Source: Pectobacterium peruviense (GTDB taxonomy: Bacteria > Pseudomonadota > Gammaproteobacteria > Enterobacterales > Enterobacteriaceae). From it: a stretch of DNA of 64,000 nucleotides. Where the stretch lies: assembly GCF_002847345.1 (NCBI RefSeq), contig NZ_LXFV01000005.1:1-64000 (forward strand), read 5' to 3'. Shown piece after piece: positions 16,862-26,728 of this stretch. The number at the start of each line of letters is the position of its first letter. Positions within the stretch are counted from its first letter, which is position 1. The notes under the pieces are model-generated. The model did not search any database. It worked only from the letters and a program-made list of their open reading frames with translations, and was not told the DNA's origin. The position numbers were made by a program, and so were the translations under genes.

Positions 16862-17080
16862 GATCGGGCGTCCTCTTTAAAAGTAAATATGAATAAACAT
16901 TGTGGATAATAGAATAGTTAACGTATTGGTTAACAGACTTAAAATAAATTTTAAATTAACATGGTTAAAGAGGAATACTTAACTCTCAATACAAAATATT
17001 GAGGAACCAATCTGCGGTTTACTACAGATTGGTTCTTCATAAACAAAATGCTCTATTTTCTTCCTAAGAAAGCCGCACTA

Positions 17081-17710
17081 TTAGACTGGAATAAATTGCA
17101 ACGTTTCATTGAGTTTGAACTGCAACGACGTGATGCCAGCCGCGAAGGAGAATTGCGTTGGGCTACTAACAAATGTTCCCGATACAGCAACGCCTTGTTT
17201 TGAATCAGTAGTACAAATCCAATAGGTTGGATGTGTATCAAACAAGAAATTCCCATTCGGTTTGCCTTGCATGGCAAATGCCGGTAAAGAGTTCATGTAA
17301 ACAGCAAGGCTCATCGCTTGTGATTGTGTGACGGTAAATGTTGAGTCGGTACTTACTAACATGCTGCCGCTTGACACGTCTTGGTTGTGGAATGCCAAAG
17401 GATCTGTTTTGAACTGACCGCCGGAGTAAGTTACCCCCATCGAGTTGTTTCCACTAGATGCTGTAGGGTTCATGCTTTGGAGCGGCCCACCAGAAGTCCA
17501 CTTAACGCCCGGCGCCAGGGGCTGTTGAGTTGTACCCCAGTTAAGCGCCCAATCGATTGTCCAATTGTAAGTGTTGGTATTTCCATCATTAACCGTTTGC
17601 AGCAACCATACTAAGGGCAAACCTGCAGTGAGGTTAGGGTAAGTCTGATAGATGGCAATGTTTGCTGGAGCACCACTAGCATTTAACACAGAAAGACTAT
17701 ATGAAGACAT
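17081..17710 (-). CDS. Unknown beta-rich protein, paralogue B
   Basis: 209 residues from ATG 17710, which has AAAGGA about nine bases upstream; an in-frame upstream start would add 13 residues. It is a paralogue of the gene at 16196-16861 (shared N-terminal SGAPANIAIY, central NDGNTNTYNW, and C-terminal KLNETLQF). The two lie in tandem with a 219-base gap, so they probably arose by duplication and have diverged strongly. No catalytic motif is visible. Its promoter region is occupied by an ERIC element about 20 bases upstream. Confidence 0.75.
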   Translation of the reverse strand: MSSYSLSVLNASGAPANIAIYQTYPNLTAGLPLVWLLQTVNDGNTNTYNWTIDWALNWGTTQQPLAPGVKWTSGGPLQSMNPTASSGNNSMGVTYSGGQFKTDPLAFHNQDVSSGSMLVSTDSTFTVTQSQAMSLAVYMNSLPAFAMQGKPNGNFLFDTHPTYWICTTDSKQGVAVSGTFVSSPTQFSFAAGITSLQFKLNETLQFIPV

Positions 17711-17730
17711 AAATGTATTTCCTTTAAGTA

Positions 17731-18008
17731 TGTACTCGTCATACTTCAAGTTGCCTGTGCGTTGGCTGCGCGACTCGATACACTTACTACGTATATCTCG
17801 CCCCGCTGGGGCCGCTGCAAGCAGCGTTCAAACCTGCCTATGACAGATTTGTCAGTCACCCGAATCACTGACTTGTGTAAGCTCATCGGGATGAAATGGG
17901 AGACAGAATGTCTCTCACCAAAGGCCAGCCGCCGGATGGATAAATTCGTTCCTGACGAATTTATCCTTCTCTTGCCGCCTTCCTAAAACTCGAATTATTT
18001 AGAGTGTA
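17731..18008 (-). repeat. ERIC element with two internal insertions
   Basis: Read on the minus strand, the ends (CTCTAAATAATTCGAG ... GGAAGGCGGCAAG and CAACTTGAAGTATGACGAG) and the centre (CCCGATGAGCTTAC ... GTCAGTGATTCGGGTGA) match ERIC. It is 278 bases long rather than about 127. One insertion of roughly 75 bases lies in the left part and contains its own hairpin (GGATAAATTCGT / ACGAATTTATCC). Another of roughly 85 bases lies to the right of centre. Confidence 0.85.
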
Positions 18009-18473
18009 ATTAGCTATGGGAACGGTATTTTTAGAAAATTGACTACGGTACTACGTTCCAGAAAGAACCATTTAATTGTTGCCACTATTCCATATTATGC
18101 AAATATATTTTTCATTTAAAAAATAAACACCAGCCTATTTAATAGCAAAATAAACATTTATTTACGCATTAAAAAACACACCGTAAATAATTAATTCAAT
18201 ATATTCATCACGATAACCGCCCAACAAAAAGCCATTAATTAACAAAATATCAGTTAGAATAATTAACACCATGGTGTTTATTTACAACATGCATTTGATT
18301 TAACTATATTTAAAATAAATCATAAAAAACTTTTTTAAAAATAACAGACATTGATCATTATCTCATTTAATAAGAGTTTATATTTAACCATTTAAATATA
18401 AATAAAGATCTATAAAATCAATTACCACGACATATTGACGGGTAACATTCAAAATTAATTAACGTGAAATTCA
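18009..18473. other. Very AT-rich spacer between ERIC elements
   Basis: About 465 bases of strongly AT-rich DNA with no open frame or hairpin that stands out. Composition differs sharply from the phn genes to the right. It may be foreign DNA or a decayed region. Confidence 0.5.
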
Positions 18474-18596
<123 letters not shown>

Positions 18597-18600
<4 letters not shown>

Positions 18601-18700
18601 CTTTAAATAATTCGAGTTTTAGGAAGATGGTGGCGCAGGGAATCCCCAGAAGCTTACATCGGTCAGTGACTGGGATGAGCGAAGCCAATTTGAACGCTGC
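18597..18700 (+). repeat. Second, truncated/variant ERIC abutting the first
   Basis: Shares the TATA junction with the preceding element, then repeats ACTTTAAATAATTCGAG, GGAATCCCCAGAAGCTTACA and CAGTGACTGGGATGAGCG. It ends in TTTGAACGCTGCT, which also occurs within the right insertion of the 17731-18008 element. It runs up to the phnP stop codon and may form the 3' end of the phn transcript. Confidence 0.82.
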
Positions 18701-19477
18701 TCACGAAAGCTCCAGCACCAGCCCGTCATACGCCGCATAGACGTTCTCAGGCAGCAGCGTTTGTGTTTGTAACCAGCGATCCAGTTCGTGGCTGATGTGG
18801 GTCAGATACATTTGTTTGGGATTAAGCTGGGTGAAGATCTCCAGCGCACGAGTGACATCGTTGTGATTACGCGGAGGCGTCGTTTGGGGAGGATGGCTGC
18901 AATCAACAATTGCATAATCCAGCGTGCGTGATGCAAGAAACTGAGCAGTTTCAGGCGGCAGCCCGACGGTGTCGGTCAGGTAGGCCAGCGTATGCGTCGG
19001 CGTCTGGATGAGGTAGCCATAGGTTAATTTGGAATGGATTAGGGGCACTGGCGTGATCCTGATACCGTCCAGTTCGAAGGGCTGGAAAGCCATCAGCGGT
19101 TTTTGGAAATGCAGAATTCCAGGGTGCTTGAAGAGGTCGTCGCAACCCACCTCATCTGGTGGGCCAAAGACAGGAATGGGCTCACCGTAGCCCCAGCGAA
19201 GGGGAAATAATCCCTGAACATGATCCATATGATAGTGGGTCAGCAAAATATGCCGAGTCTGATAGGGAAGCAGATACGGCGCTAACTCGGGCAATCCGGC
19301 ATCAATCAGGATGATTCGGTCTTTTGTTGTGATTGCCGCGCTACAGGCACGACGCCGTTTGCTTTCATCGCGTTGCGCCTGCTGGCAAACTTCACATTCA
19401 CAGCCAAATGCAGGAACCTGCTGCGCACCGCCGGTTCCCAGAAAGTGAAAAACGATCCCGTCACTATTTGCTGCCAT
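18701..19477 (-). CDS. phnP: Phosphoribosyl cyclic phosphate phosphodiesterase PhnP
   Basis: A metallo-beta-lactamase-fold enzyme that opens the 5-phosphoribosyl 1,2-cyclic phosphate made by C-P lyase. The LTHYHMDHVQG metal-binding motif is near residue 75 and the fold begins HFLGTGGAQQVPAFGC. Four N-terminal cysteine/histidine-type residues (CECEVC) match the structural zinc site of PhnP. I place the start at ATG 19477 (MAANSDG), after the phnN stop; a longer frame back to 19543 would overlap phnN. It is the last gene of the cluster. Confidence 0.92.
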   Translation of the reverse strand: MAANSDGIVFHFLGTGGAQQVPAFGCECEVCQQAQRDESKRRRACSAAITTKDRIILIDAGLPELAPYLLPYQTRHILLTHYHMDHVQGLFPLRWGYGEPIPVFGPPDEVGCDDLFKHPGILHFQKPLMAFQPFELDGIRITPVPLIHSKLTYGYLIQTPTHTLAYLTDTVGLPPETAQFLASRTLDYAIVDCSHPPQTTPPRNHNDVTRALEIFTQLNPKQMYLTHISHELDRWLQTQTLLPENVYAAYDGLVLELS

Positions 19478-19518
19478 CGGTTTTCTCCTGCTATTCGGTA
19501 CGCTCACCACCTCACCTA

Positions 19519-20088
19519 TTATTCTTCGCGGTGCGCCGCGCAAGCCCTGTCGAATGGCAGCAGCGACTGAAAGGTGGATAAGGTGCGTTGCAGATCGCCG
19601 TCGTTATTCAACAAAACACAGTCGCTTTGTAAGCGGTTTTGCTCTTCCTCGGCACGCTGTAAACGTGTGGCAATTTGCTGTTCACTTTCCCGTCCTCTGG
19701 CGCGTAGCCGCTGCCGCAGTGCAGATTCAGAGACGGTCAGGCATATCGGAAATAGCATATTGCCATAGCGTTCACGCGCCTGAGTCAGATAAGCTCGCGA
19801 GCCGTTAACGATGACGTAGCTCCCCCGCTGTAACCAGTAATCAATCTCTATCCCGATGCCGTAATGGCACTGATGCGCCTGCCAATCGAGTGCGAAAATA
19901 CCAAGCTGCTGACGGATCGCAAACTCTTCGGGGGTAAGCGCTATGTGGTTCTCTCCTTGAATTTCTGCGGGGCGGGTAATGTACCGATGCGCCACCAGCA
20001 GGCGTGGCAGCGGCAGTTGACGGATCGCCCGAAGCAGGCTGTCTTTGCCTGCGCCGGAAGGGCCAATGAGGTAGATGAGTTTTGTCAT
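19519..20088 (-). CDS. phnN: Ribose 1,5-bisphosphate phosphokinase PhnN
   Basis: 189 residues from ATG 20088. A P-loop kinase with Walker A LIGPSGAGKDSLL at the N-terminus, converting ribose 1,5-bisphosphate to PRPP at the end of the C-P lyase route. The start lies two bases past the phnM stop. Length is that of the E. coli enzyme. Confidence 0.93.
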   Translation of the reverse strand: MTKLIYLIGPSGAGKDSLLRAIRQLPLPRLLVAHRYITRPAEIQGENHIALTPEEFAIRQQLGIFALDWQAHQCHYGIGIEIDYWLQRGSYVIVNGSRAYLTQARERYGNMLFPICLTVSESALRQRLRARGRESEQQIATRLQRAEEEQNRLQSDCVLLNNDGDLQRTLSTFQSLLPFDRACAAHREE

Positions 20089-20090
20089 GA

Positions 20091-21227
20091 TCAGAATACC
20101 CGAACACCCTGACGCCACACTCGCATCAGCTTCATTTGCGGCGCTTGCCGTTTGACGAGCAGCAGGTCGGCTCGCCGCCCTTCTTCAATGCAGCCGCGAT
20201 CGTCAAATTTCAGTGCCTGAGCGGGGTTGCTACTAACCAGAGCAATGGCTCGCGGCAGATCGTAATCATTGCGAGCGTCTTCTGCGATCATGAATGCCGC
20301 TTCCAGCAAGCTGGCTGGATAATAGTCCGAAGACAGGATGTGAAGCACGCCAAGCGTAGCCAGATGATGTGCCGATACATTGCCGGAATGCGAGCCGCCG
20401 CAGATGACATTCGGTGCCCCCATCAGCACGTCCATTCCAACACCGTGTGCCTGCTGTGCCGCGATCTCGGTGGTGGGAAATTCGGCGATGGCGACACGAT
20501 GCTGGTGGGACTCGGTGATATGTTCAGGCGTCGCATCGTCATGGCTAGCCAGCGTGATGCCTTTTCCATGGCAAAGGCGAACGATAGCCTCACGGTTCGG
20601 CTGCGACCAGCGGCGTGAACCGGCGAGTTGTTCCTCCTCAAACGCAGCCATTTGTTCATCATTGAGGTGATACTTGCCTTTGTAATACTGATGATATTTC
20701 TCTTGGGAAGAAAATTGCCGCTGCCCCGGAGAGTGATCCATTAATGACGCAAGCGCGACTAGTGGAATATCCGCCAGCTGTTCAAAGAGGGGAAACGTAT
20801 CCTGATGCGGCAGCTCACAGCGCAGATGTAGATGGTGGTCAGCCCGATTGGTGCCATGTTGCTGGCTGTGCAGTACCGCATCGGTCATGCGCCGCAGGTT
20901 CTCAAGCCGATGCCCACCGTCGCGCACATCCCCGACCGCAACGGCATCCAAAACGGTGGTGATCCCGCTGGAGATAATCAACGCGTCGTGATTGCGCATC
21001 GCCGCCTCAGAAGGCCAGTTAACGCCGGGGCGCGGTGTAAAACATTTATCAAGATTATCCGTATGTAACTCGACAAGCCCAGGCAGGAGCCAAGCCTGTT
21101 CACCATCCAGCGCACCAGGATGACGACTGGGCCTATCACTGATGCGGTGAATTACGCCGTTGCGCACTTCCAATGAGCCATGAATGATTTCCTGCGAGAG
21201 CACCATATTGACGTTATTAATGATCAT
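20091..21227 (-). CDS. phnM: Ribosyl-phosphonate triphosphate diphosphatase PhnM
   Basis: 378 residues, an amidohydrolase-fold enzyme that removes pyrophosphate from 5-triphosphoribosyl 1-phosphonate. Metal-binding and signature parts are visible: [11 protein letters not shown] near residue 54, [16 protein letters not shown], and the C-terminal [11 protein letters not shown]. It overlaps the phnL stop by 11 bases. Confidence 0.95.
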   Translation of the reverse strand: MIINNVNMVLSQEIIHGSLEVRNGVIHRISDRPSRHPGALDGEQAWLLPGLVELHTDNLDKCFTPRPGVNWPSEAAMRNHDALIISSGITTVLDAVAVGDVRDGGHRLENLRRMTDAVLHSQQHGTNRADHHLHLRCELPHQDTFPLFEQLADIPLVALASLMDHSPGQRQFSSQEKYHQYYKGKYHLNDEQMAAFEEEQLAGSRRWSQPNREAIVRLCHGKGITLASHDDATPEHITESHQHRVAIAEFPTTEIAAQQAHGVGMDVLMGAPNVICGGSHSGNVSAHHLATLGVLHILSSDYYPASLLEAAFMIAEDARNDYDLPRAIALVSSNPAQALKFDDRGCIEEGRRADLLLVKRQAPQMKLMRVWRQGVRVF

Positions 21228-21936
21228 TTACGTTCTCCTGAGTGCGGGAAATCATTGCCATTGAGTAAAGGCGATCGGCGACGTGTTGGCGAACCTCATC
21301 ATCATGAAAGATACCGACAACGGCACACCCCTTGCTTTTTGCCTCATCGATGAGCTGTGTGACGGCCAGCCGATTTTTGGCATCCAGCGAGGCCGTCGGT
21401 TCGTCTAACAGCAGAATCGGGTAATCACCAATGAATCCGCGAGCAATATTGATGCGCTGCTGTTCACCGCCTGAAAAGGTAGCGGGTGCGAGCGACCAAA
21501 GCCGTTCGGGGACGTTCAGATGCGTCAGCAGTTCACCGCCACGAATCTCGCTTTCCTGACGCGACATGCCGCGTTCCAGTAACGGCTGGATGACCACGTT
21601 CAATGTGCTAATACGCGGAATGACGCGCAGAAACTGGCTTACCCAGCCCACCGTTTCACGGCGGATTTCCAGTACATGCCGGGCATCCGCGTTGACGATA
21701 TCGACCCAGCGTTCGCGGTGGCGCACCCAGATATGGCCGCCATCGGGCCGATAGTTGCCGTATAGCGAGCGCAGCAGCGTGGATTTCCCTGTCCCTGAAT
21801 GCCCATGCAGCGCGACGCATTCACCGCATTTCACGGACAGGCTAATATCGTGGAAAACGGGCAACCGAGTGCCCTGCTGATTATATAATACGAACGTTTT
21901 ATCAACGTTCTCGATGCGTAATTGCGTATCCATCAA
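21217..21936 (-). CDS. phnL: C-P lyase ABC-type subunit PhnL
   Basis: 239 residues. ABC ATPase with Walker [10 protein letters not shown], signature [15 protein letters not shown] and Walker [13 protein letters not shown]. In the known system PhnL associates with PhnK on the core complex rather than acting in transport. It is required for the lyase pathway although its exact step is less clear. Confidence 0.95.
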   Translation of the reverse strand: MMDTQLRIENVDKTFVLYNQQGTRLPVFHDISLSVKCGECVALHGHSGTGKSTLLRSLYGNYRPDGGHIWVRHRERWVDIVNADARHVLEIRRETVGWVSQFLRVIPRISTLNVVIQPLLERGMSRQESEIRGGELLTHLNVPERLWSLAPATFSGGEQQRINIARGFIGDYPILLLDEPTASLDAKNRLAVTQLIDEAKSKGCAVVGIFHDDEVRQHVADRLYSMAMISRTQENVNDH

Positions 21937-21954
21937 GCGTCCTTTTGTCTGGAT

Positions 21955-22743
21955 TTACAGAATGGAAGAAACGAGCAACTGGGTATAGGGATGGCTCGGA
22001 TCGTCGAGCACCCTGTCCGTCAATCCCTGCTCGACGACCCGCCCTCGCTGCATCACCAGCAGGCGATGTGACAGCAGACGAGCCACCCCAAGATCGTGGG
22101 TCACGATGACGACAGAAAGCTGCATCTCCACCACCAGCGTCCTGAGCAGATCGAGCAACCGCGCCTGAACCGACACATCTAACCCGCCGGTGGGTTCATC
22201 CATAAATATCAGCCGCGGTGCGGTGACCAAATTGCGCGCGATCTGAAGGCGTTGCTGCATCCCGCCGGAAAAGGTGGTAGGCAGATCGTCCAGCCGATTT
22301 TCGGGCAGTTCGACGTTTGCCATCCATTGCGCTGCCTTACTGCGGATATCGCCGTAGTGCCGATGACCAATAGCCATGAGCCGTTCGCCAATATTACCGC
22401 CCGCAGACACGGTCGGGCGTAGCCCTGCCAGCGGGTGCTGCCAGACGATTCCCCATTCGGTTCGCACTAGCGCTCGCCGCTGACGTTCGCTGATGTCATA
22501 GATCGAGAGCGCCTGCTGCTCGGCGTTACGATAGATAACCTCACCGTCCTGCGGTGCCAGACGAGCAGAGATCGCGTTCAGCAACGTCGTCTTCCCTGAA
22601 CCCGATTCGCCAACAATCCCTAACACCTCCCCCGGCCACAGCTGAAACGACACGTCGCGGAAGCCTTTTTCCGGCGCATATAAATGCGTGAGGTGTCGCA
22701 CATCAAGCAGAGGGCTGTCAGATACGTGATGTTCTGTCGTCAT
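21955..22743 (-). CDS. phnK: C-P lyase ABC-type subunit PhnK
   Basis: 262 residues from ATG 22743, overlapping the phnJ stop by ATGA. Walker A is GESGSGKTT, signature FSGGMQQRLQIARNL, Walker B LIFMDEPTGGLD. PhnK binds the PhnJ subunit of the core complex and couples ATP hydrolysis to the reaction. Confidence 0.95.
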   Translation of the reverse strand: MTTEHHVSDSPLLDVRHLTHLYAPEKGFRDVSFQLWPGEVLGIVGESGSGKTTLLNAISARLAPQDGEVIYRNAEQQALSIYDISERQRRALVRTEWGIVWQHPLAGLRPTVSAGGNIGERLMAIGHRHYGDIRSKAAQWMANVELPENRLDDLPTTFSGGMQQRLQIARNLVTAPRLIFMDEPTGGLDVSVQARLLDLLRTLVVEMQLSVVIVTHDLGVARLLSHRLLVMQRGRVVEQGLTDRVLDDPSHPYTQLLVSSIL

Positions 22744-23645
22744 GACGTTTTTCCTCCCTGACTCTGGCGCTGCTGACAATAGTCGGTGTCGGAGCAGACG
22801 AACATGCGTGTACCGTCATCATCCATCACCACTTCATCCAGGAAGCTGTCGCGTGCGCCACAAAGCTCACACGGCTTGTCCCACTGCTGTATTGTGAAAG
22901 GGTGATCGTCAAAATCGAGGCTTTCCACCACGGTATACGGCGGAACGGCATAGACCCGCTTCTCACGCCCGGCACCAAAAAGTTGCAGCGCGGGCATCAT
23001 GTCCATCTTCGGGTTATCGAATTTCGGTATGGGTGATGGATCCATCACATAGCGGTGATTCACCTTCACCGGGTAAGCATAAGTCGTGGCGATATGCCCA
23101 AAGCGCGCGATGTCTTCATAGAGCTTCACCTGCATCACACCGTATTCTTCCAGCGCATGCATTTTGCACGTCTCGGTTTCACGCGGTTCAATAAAGCGTA
23201 GCGGCTCAGGGATCGGCACCTGAAAGATCAAGATCTGATCTTCCTTAAGCGGCGTTTCAGGAATGCGGTGTCGCGTTTGAATCAGCGTCGCTTCGCTGGT
23301 TTTTTCCGTGGTAGGCACGTTTGTCACCTTGCGGAAAAAGGTACGGATCGATACCGCATTGGTCGTATCGTCGGAGCCTTGATCGATCACTTTGAGCGTA
23401 TCGTCCGGCCCGATGATACTGGCGGTGATTTGAATGCCGCCGGTGCCCCAGCCGTAAGGCATTGGCATTTCCCGGCTGCCGAACGGCACCTGATGCCCTG
23501 GGATGGCGATCGCTTTCAAGATCGCGCGCCGTATCATGCCCTTCGTGCTTTCATCCAGATAAGCATAGTTGTATTCCGTGTCTGAATCGTCGTATGCCGT
23601 TTCTGGCCGGCTACCTTTCTGGCGGGAGATCGTTGTCTGGCCCAT
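22740..23645 (-). CDS. phnJ: Carbon-phosphorus lyase PhnJ (radical SAM)
   Basis: About 301 residues, the enzyme that breaks the C-P bond with a 4Fe-4S cluster and S-adenosylmethionine. The unusual four-cysteine region is intact near the C-terminus (CELCG ... FVCSDTDYC), including the cluster ligands and the catalytic cysteine. The N-terminal 20 residues (SRQKGSRPETAYDDSD) extend beyond the E. coli start. The ATG at 23645-23648 overlaps the phnI stop. Confidence 0.96.
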   Translation of the reverse strand: MGQTTISRQKGSRPETAYDDSDTEYNYAYLDESTKGMIRRAILKAIAIPGHQVPFGSREMPMPYGWGTGGIQITASIIGPDDTLKVIDQGSDDTTNAVSIRTFFRKVTNVPTTEKTSEATLIQTRHRIPETPLKEDQILIFQVPIPEPLRFIEPRETETCKMHALEEYGVMQVKLYEDIARFGHIATTYAYPVKVNHRYVMDPSPIPKFDNPKMDMMPALQLFGAGREKRVYAVPPYTVVESLDFDDHPFTIQQWDKPCELCGARDSFLDEVVMDDDGTRMFVCSDTDYCQQRQSQGGKTS

Positions 23646-24751
23646 CACGCGTTACTCCTTGGCACAGACGCGAGGTATTCCTCACGTAGTCGTTTTAATA
23701 GCTCCAGCTCTGACTGGAAATCGACGTAATGCGGAAGCTTCAGGTGCGAGACAAACCCCGCGGCCTCCACATTGTCCGCATGGGAAAGCACAAACTCCTC
23801 ATCCTGAGCCGGGCCGCGAATTTCCTCTTGATAATCGGCGGCCTGAAGCGCGCGATCGGCTAATGCCACCGTGATGGCCTTACGCTCCGAACGGCCGAAT
23901 GCCAGCCCGTATCCACGGGTAAAATGCGGCGCGTCGTTGCTGGGTTTAACAAAGCCGTTCACGGTTTCGCATTCAGTAAGCAGGATCTCCCCAATATCGA
24001 TGGCAAAGCCCACCTCTTCGGCAACAATACTGACGGTGATATATCCCGTGCGGATCTCACTGACAAACGGATGGTTGCGCCCATAGCCACGCTGGGTTGA
24101 ATACCCGAGTGACAGGAGAAACCCCTCGTCGCCGCGAAACAGCTGCTGGAGACGCGCTGCACGCGTGCCGGGGTAACTTGGTGGAACCATCGTGATGTCT
24201 GGCGGATCGCTGTCGTCGTTGATATTCCGTTCAGGGACCAAGTGCTGTTGAGCAAGGAACTGAAACGCATGAGGAATATGCTCACGAGTTCCTTCATCCT
24301 CATCAACAACAGCGTCAGGCTGTGGTGCGACAGGATCCTCACCGTCGGCCAATAGAGAGAAATCCAGCAAGCGATGGGTATAGTCGTAGGTCGGGCCCAA
24401 TAGCTGCCCGCCCGGTAAATCTTTGAAAATGGCCGAAACGCGGCGCTCAAGACGCATATCAGGCGTATTAAGCGGCTGACTGATTCCCCAGCGTGGCAGC
24501 GTGGAACGGTAGGCTCGTAAGAGAAAGATACTTTCTACCAGATCGCCACTGGCCTGCTTGATGGCTAGCGCGGCGAGTTGGCGGTCGTAAATATTGCCTT
24601 CGGTCATGACGCGATCGACGGCTAAATTCAACTGCTGTTCTATTTGTGAACAGTCTAATTCTGGAATATCCGTGCACCCGCGGCGGCGACAGGACTGTAG
24701 CTGGTGAGCGGCCTCAATGGCCTTTTCCCCACCTTTGACGGCAACGTACAT
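23645..24751 (-). CDS. phnI: Ribosyl-phosphonate triphosphate synthase subunit PhnI
   Basis: 368 residues from ATG 24751, where GGAGGA lies seven bases upstream and the ATG overlaps the phnH stop (TAATG). It begins MYVAVKGGEKAIEAAH, as in E. coli. PhnI is the nucleosidase that attaches the phosphonate to the ribose of ATP in place of adenine. Upstream in-frame codons lie inside phnH and are not needed. Confidence 0.96.
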   Translation of the reverse strand: MYVAVKGGEKAIEAAHQLQSCRRRGCTDIPELDCSQIEQQLNLAVDRVMTEGNIYDRQLAALAIKQASGDLVESIFLLRAYRSTLPRWGISQPLNTPDMRLERRVSAIFKDLPGGQLLGPTYDYTHRLLDFSLLADGEDPVAPQPDAVVDEDEGTREHIPHAFQFLAQQHLVPERNINDDSDPPDITMVPPSYPGTRAARLQQLFRGDEGFLLSLGYSTQRGYGRNHPFVSEIRTGYITVSIVAEEVGFAIDIGEILLTECETVNGFVKPSNDAPHFTRGYGLAFGRSERKAITVALADRALQAADYQEEIRGPAQDEEFVLSHADNVEAAGFVSHLKLPHYVDFQSELELLKRLREEYLASVPRSNA

Positions 24752-25332
24752 TAGCATTCCTCCACGTGGGTACTTCTGGGGATCGCAAAGAGCTTTTTCC
24801 CAGAGGTAAAGAGAAAATCCAATCCTGTAGGGAAAGCATGAGGGCGGTTGCACAGATAGTTCCTGACACTACCGGGCAAACGGGGAGAGATAATGCGGTG
24901 TGTCTTGATGCCCGGCCCGGTCAGTTTTAAACAAGGCCCGTCATGCATTCCTTCCACTTCGACAATAACGGTGGTGGATTTTTCTGGTTCAACTTCGCTG
25001 CCGCAGGAGAGCGCCATTAGATCATAAGAAAAAGGGTTGCCGCTCAGCAGCACAAAGTAGGCCTCTTCCAGCGTCGTGGCGATCGGCACGTTCGTATGCA
25101 GGCAAAGCGTGCGCAGCAGCAGCGGGTTACCAATCCGAGGATCGATAAACAGCGGCGTAGTGTGGCTGGTCAGCGTAAGCAGCGTGGCCGCCGTGGCAGA
25201 CGATATCGATTCCAGACCGGAAACATTCGGCACCGTCACCAGAGAGCCAGGCTCGCTCATTGCCTTCACGATTTTACGAAAGCAGAGCTGTGTGCCAAAT
25301 ACAGGGTGGGCGAAGCCCGTCATCGTTGTCAT
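24751..25332 (-). CDS. phnH: C-P lyase core subunit PhnH
   Basis: 193 residues, the usual length. It is a structural subunit of the PhnGHIJ core with a PLP-transferase-like fold but no cofactor. Spacing from phnG is six bases. Confidence 0.95.
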   Translation of the reverse strand: MTTMTGFAHPVFGTQLCFRKIVKAMSEPGSLVTVPNVSGLESISSATAATLLTLTSHTTPLFIDPRIGNPLLLRTLCLHTNVPIATTLEEAYFVLLSGNPFSYDLMALSCGSEVEPEKSTTVIVEVEGMHDGPCLKLTGPGIKTHRIISPRLPGSVRNYLCNRPHAFPTGLDFLFTSGKKLFAIPRSTHVEEC

Positions 25333-25338
25333 GACAAA

Positions 25339-25782
25339 TCATTCCCCCCTGACCAAAGTAAAGAAATTTACCCGGCTAGCAGCCACTTCATGCTGTTGCT
25401 GTTCCCGGTGCGCACATTGCTGGTCTGCTAATGGCGTGATGATGCGCTCCCAGATTTCATGGAAATAGGATCGGGTTTGCAAGAGCGCATCGATCCAGGC
25501 GCAAAGCTCAGCATGCGGTTTGTTTCTGCCCGCGATATAGCTGTAGCCACACGTTCCGTCTTCCAGCTGTACCGCCGCACGGGTCACCGTCATGTCGCCC
25601 ACAATAAAGCGCGGGCCATCAACCTCCATTCTTCCCTGTAGCTGGATCAAACCAATCTGTGTCGGGCGTAATAGCTGGTAACTCGTTGGGAAACTCAACG
25701 TTCCCCAGTGTTCTTCCAGCTCGGCAGGATCGCTGTGAGCAAGAATGGACATCCAGCGTTGTCGCTGTGTTAACTCTGACAT
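25339..25782 (-). CDS. phnG: C-P lyase core subunit PhnG
   Basis: 147 residues, normal length, with RQRWMSILAHSDPAEL at the start and GDMTVTRAAVQL and GYSYIAGRNKPHAELCAWIDAL typical of PhnG. It supports PhnI in forming the ribosyl-phosphonate. The ATG follows the TAG of the upstream reductase gene without any gap, so the synthesis and lyase parts are translationally linked. Confidence 0.95.
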   Translation of the reverse strand: MSELTQRQRWMSILAHSDPAELEEHWGTLSFPTSYQLLRPTQIGLIQLQGRMEVDGPRFIVGDMTVTRAAVQLEDGTCGYSYIAGRNKPHAELCAWIDALLQTRSYFHEIWERIITPLADQQCAHREQQQHEVAASRVNFFTLVRGE

Positions 25783-26676
25783 CTACTCCCTCCCCGCAGA
25801 CAAAGTGCGTGAGAGATAAGAAAAGCAGGCAGTTTGATCCTGAGGCTCAGCCGAGAGATCCGCCGTATTTTGATAGCACTGACGCGCCGTATCGAAGAAT
25901 TCGCTTTGGATCTCGGCGCGTTGGAAAAGCGTATGCGCCAGATCGAGATCTTTCAGTCGGATGGATAAAGGGACAGACACAGCTTCACGCGGGTTCAGAT
26001 AGCGATCTAACATGACGTCCATATAGGTCGAACGGCCGCGCCCCAGCGTTAACGCGTCTGCCAGTACATCGGGGGCGATGCCGTGGCCTTCCGCCACCAA
26101 TAGCGCTTCCGCTGCCACCAGCAGATGCACCGCCTCACAATAGTTATTAATCACCTTCATGGTCTGTGCACTGTAGTTACTCGCCATCAGCACATAGCGA
26201 TCCGACAGGCTGGTGACGACACCGTTAACCGCGCTGGCAAAATCATCCACACACGGCCCCACCCAGGCGGCAAGCTTGCCCTGTCGCGCGCCCTCCGGCC
26301 CGCCCGACACCGGGCATTCCACATAATGTGCACCGTGCTGATGAAAAAAAGCCTCCATCCAGCGGCTTTCTTCCGGCCCTATCGTACTGATATTGATTAA
26401 CAAAGGGCGATAGCGGGTCAGTTTCTGTGTGACCTCCTCCGACTGAAAAACGTCACGTATCGCCTCCGCATCCTTCAGGCAGATCAGCACAACTTGTTTT
26501 TCCTGCGTGAACAGCTGGTGCAGTTCAGAGACGGCTTGAGCGCCTTCGGCAGCAACCTCGCTCGCTTTACTGTGAGTCCGGTTGAACACGCTGAGCGAGA
26601 ACTGACGCTGTAATAGTCTGAGCGAGATAGCTTTTCCTAATACACCAACGCCAACTAAAGAAACAGAATGGGTCAT
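25783..26676 (-). CDS. 3-hydroxyisobutyrate dehydrogenase-like reductase linked to phosphonate genes
   Basis: 297 residues from ATG 26676 (MTHSVSLVGVGVLGKAIS). The beta-hydroxyacid dehydrogenase pattern is complete: an N-terminal GxGxxG-type fold, CPVSGGPEGARQGKLAAWVG as substrate-binding loop, and the catalytic lysine in MKVINNYCEA. Members reduce short aldehydes or oxidise hydroxyacids with NAD(P). In this place it most likely reduces phosphonoacetaldehyde, giving 2-hydroxyethylphosphonate, but that is inference; the usual enzyme for this step is an iron-type alcohol dehydrogenase. A longer frame reaching 26772 would overlap the decarboxylase gene. Confidence 0.8.
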   Translation of the reverse strand: MTHSVSLVGVGVLGKAISLRLLQRQFSLSVFNRTHSKASEVAAEGAQAVSELHQLFTQEKQVVLICLKDAEAIRDVFQSEEVTQKLTRYRPLLINISTIGPEESRWMEAFFHQHGAHYVECPVSGGPEGARQGKLAAWVGPCVDDFASAVNGVVTSLSDRYVLMASNYSAQTMKVINNYCEAVHLLVAAEALLVAEGHGIAPDVLADALTLGRGRSTYMDVMLDRYLNPREAVSVPLSIRLKDLDLAHTLFQRAEIQSEFFDTARQCYQNTADLSAEPQDQTACFSYLSRTLSAGRE

Positions 26677-26728
26677 ATCGGCAATCCTTGTCGCTAAGGG
26701 GTGGCAATACTCAGGGTATTGCCGCTCA

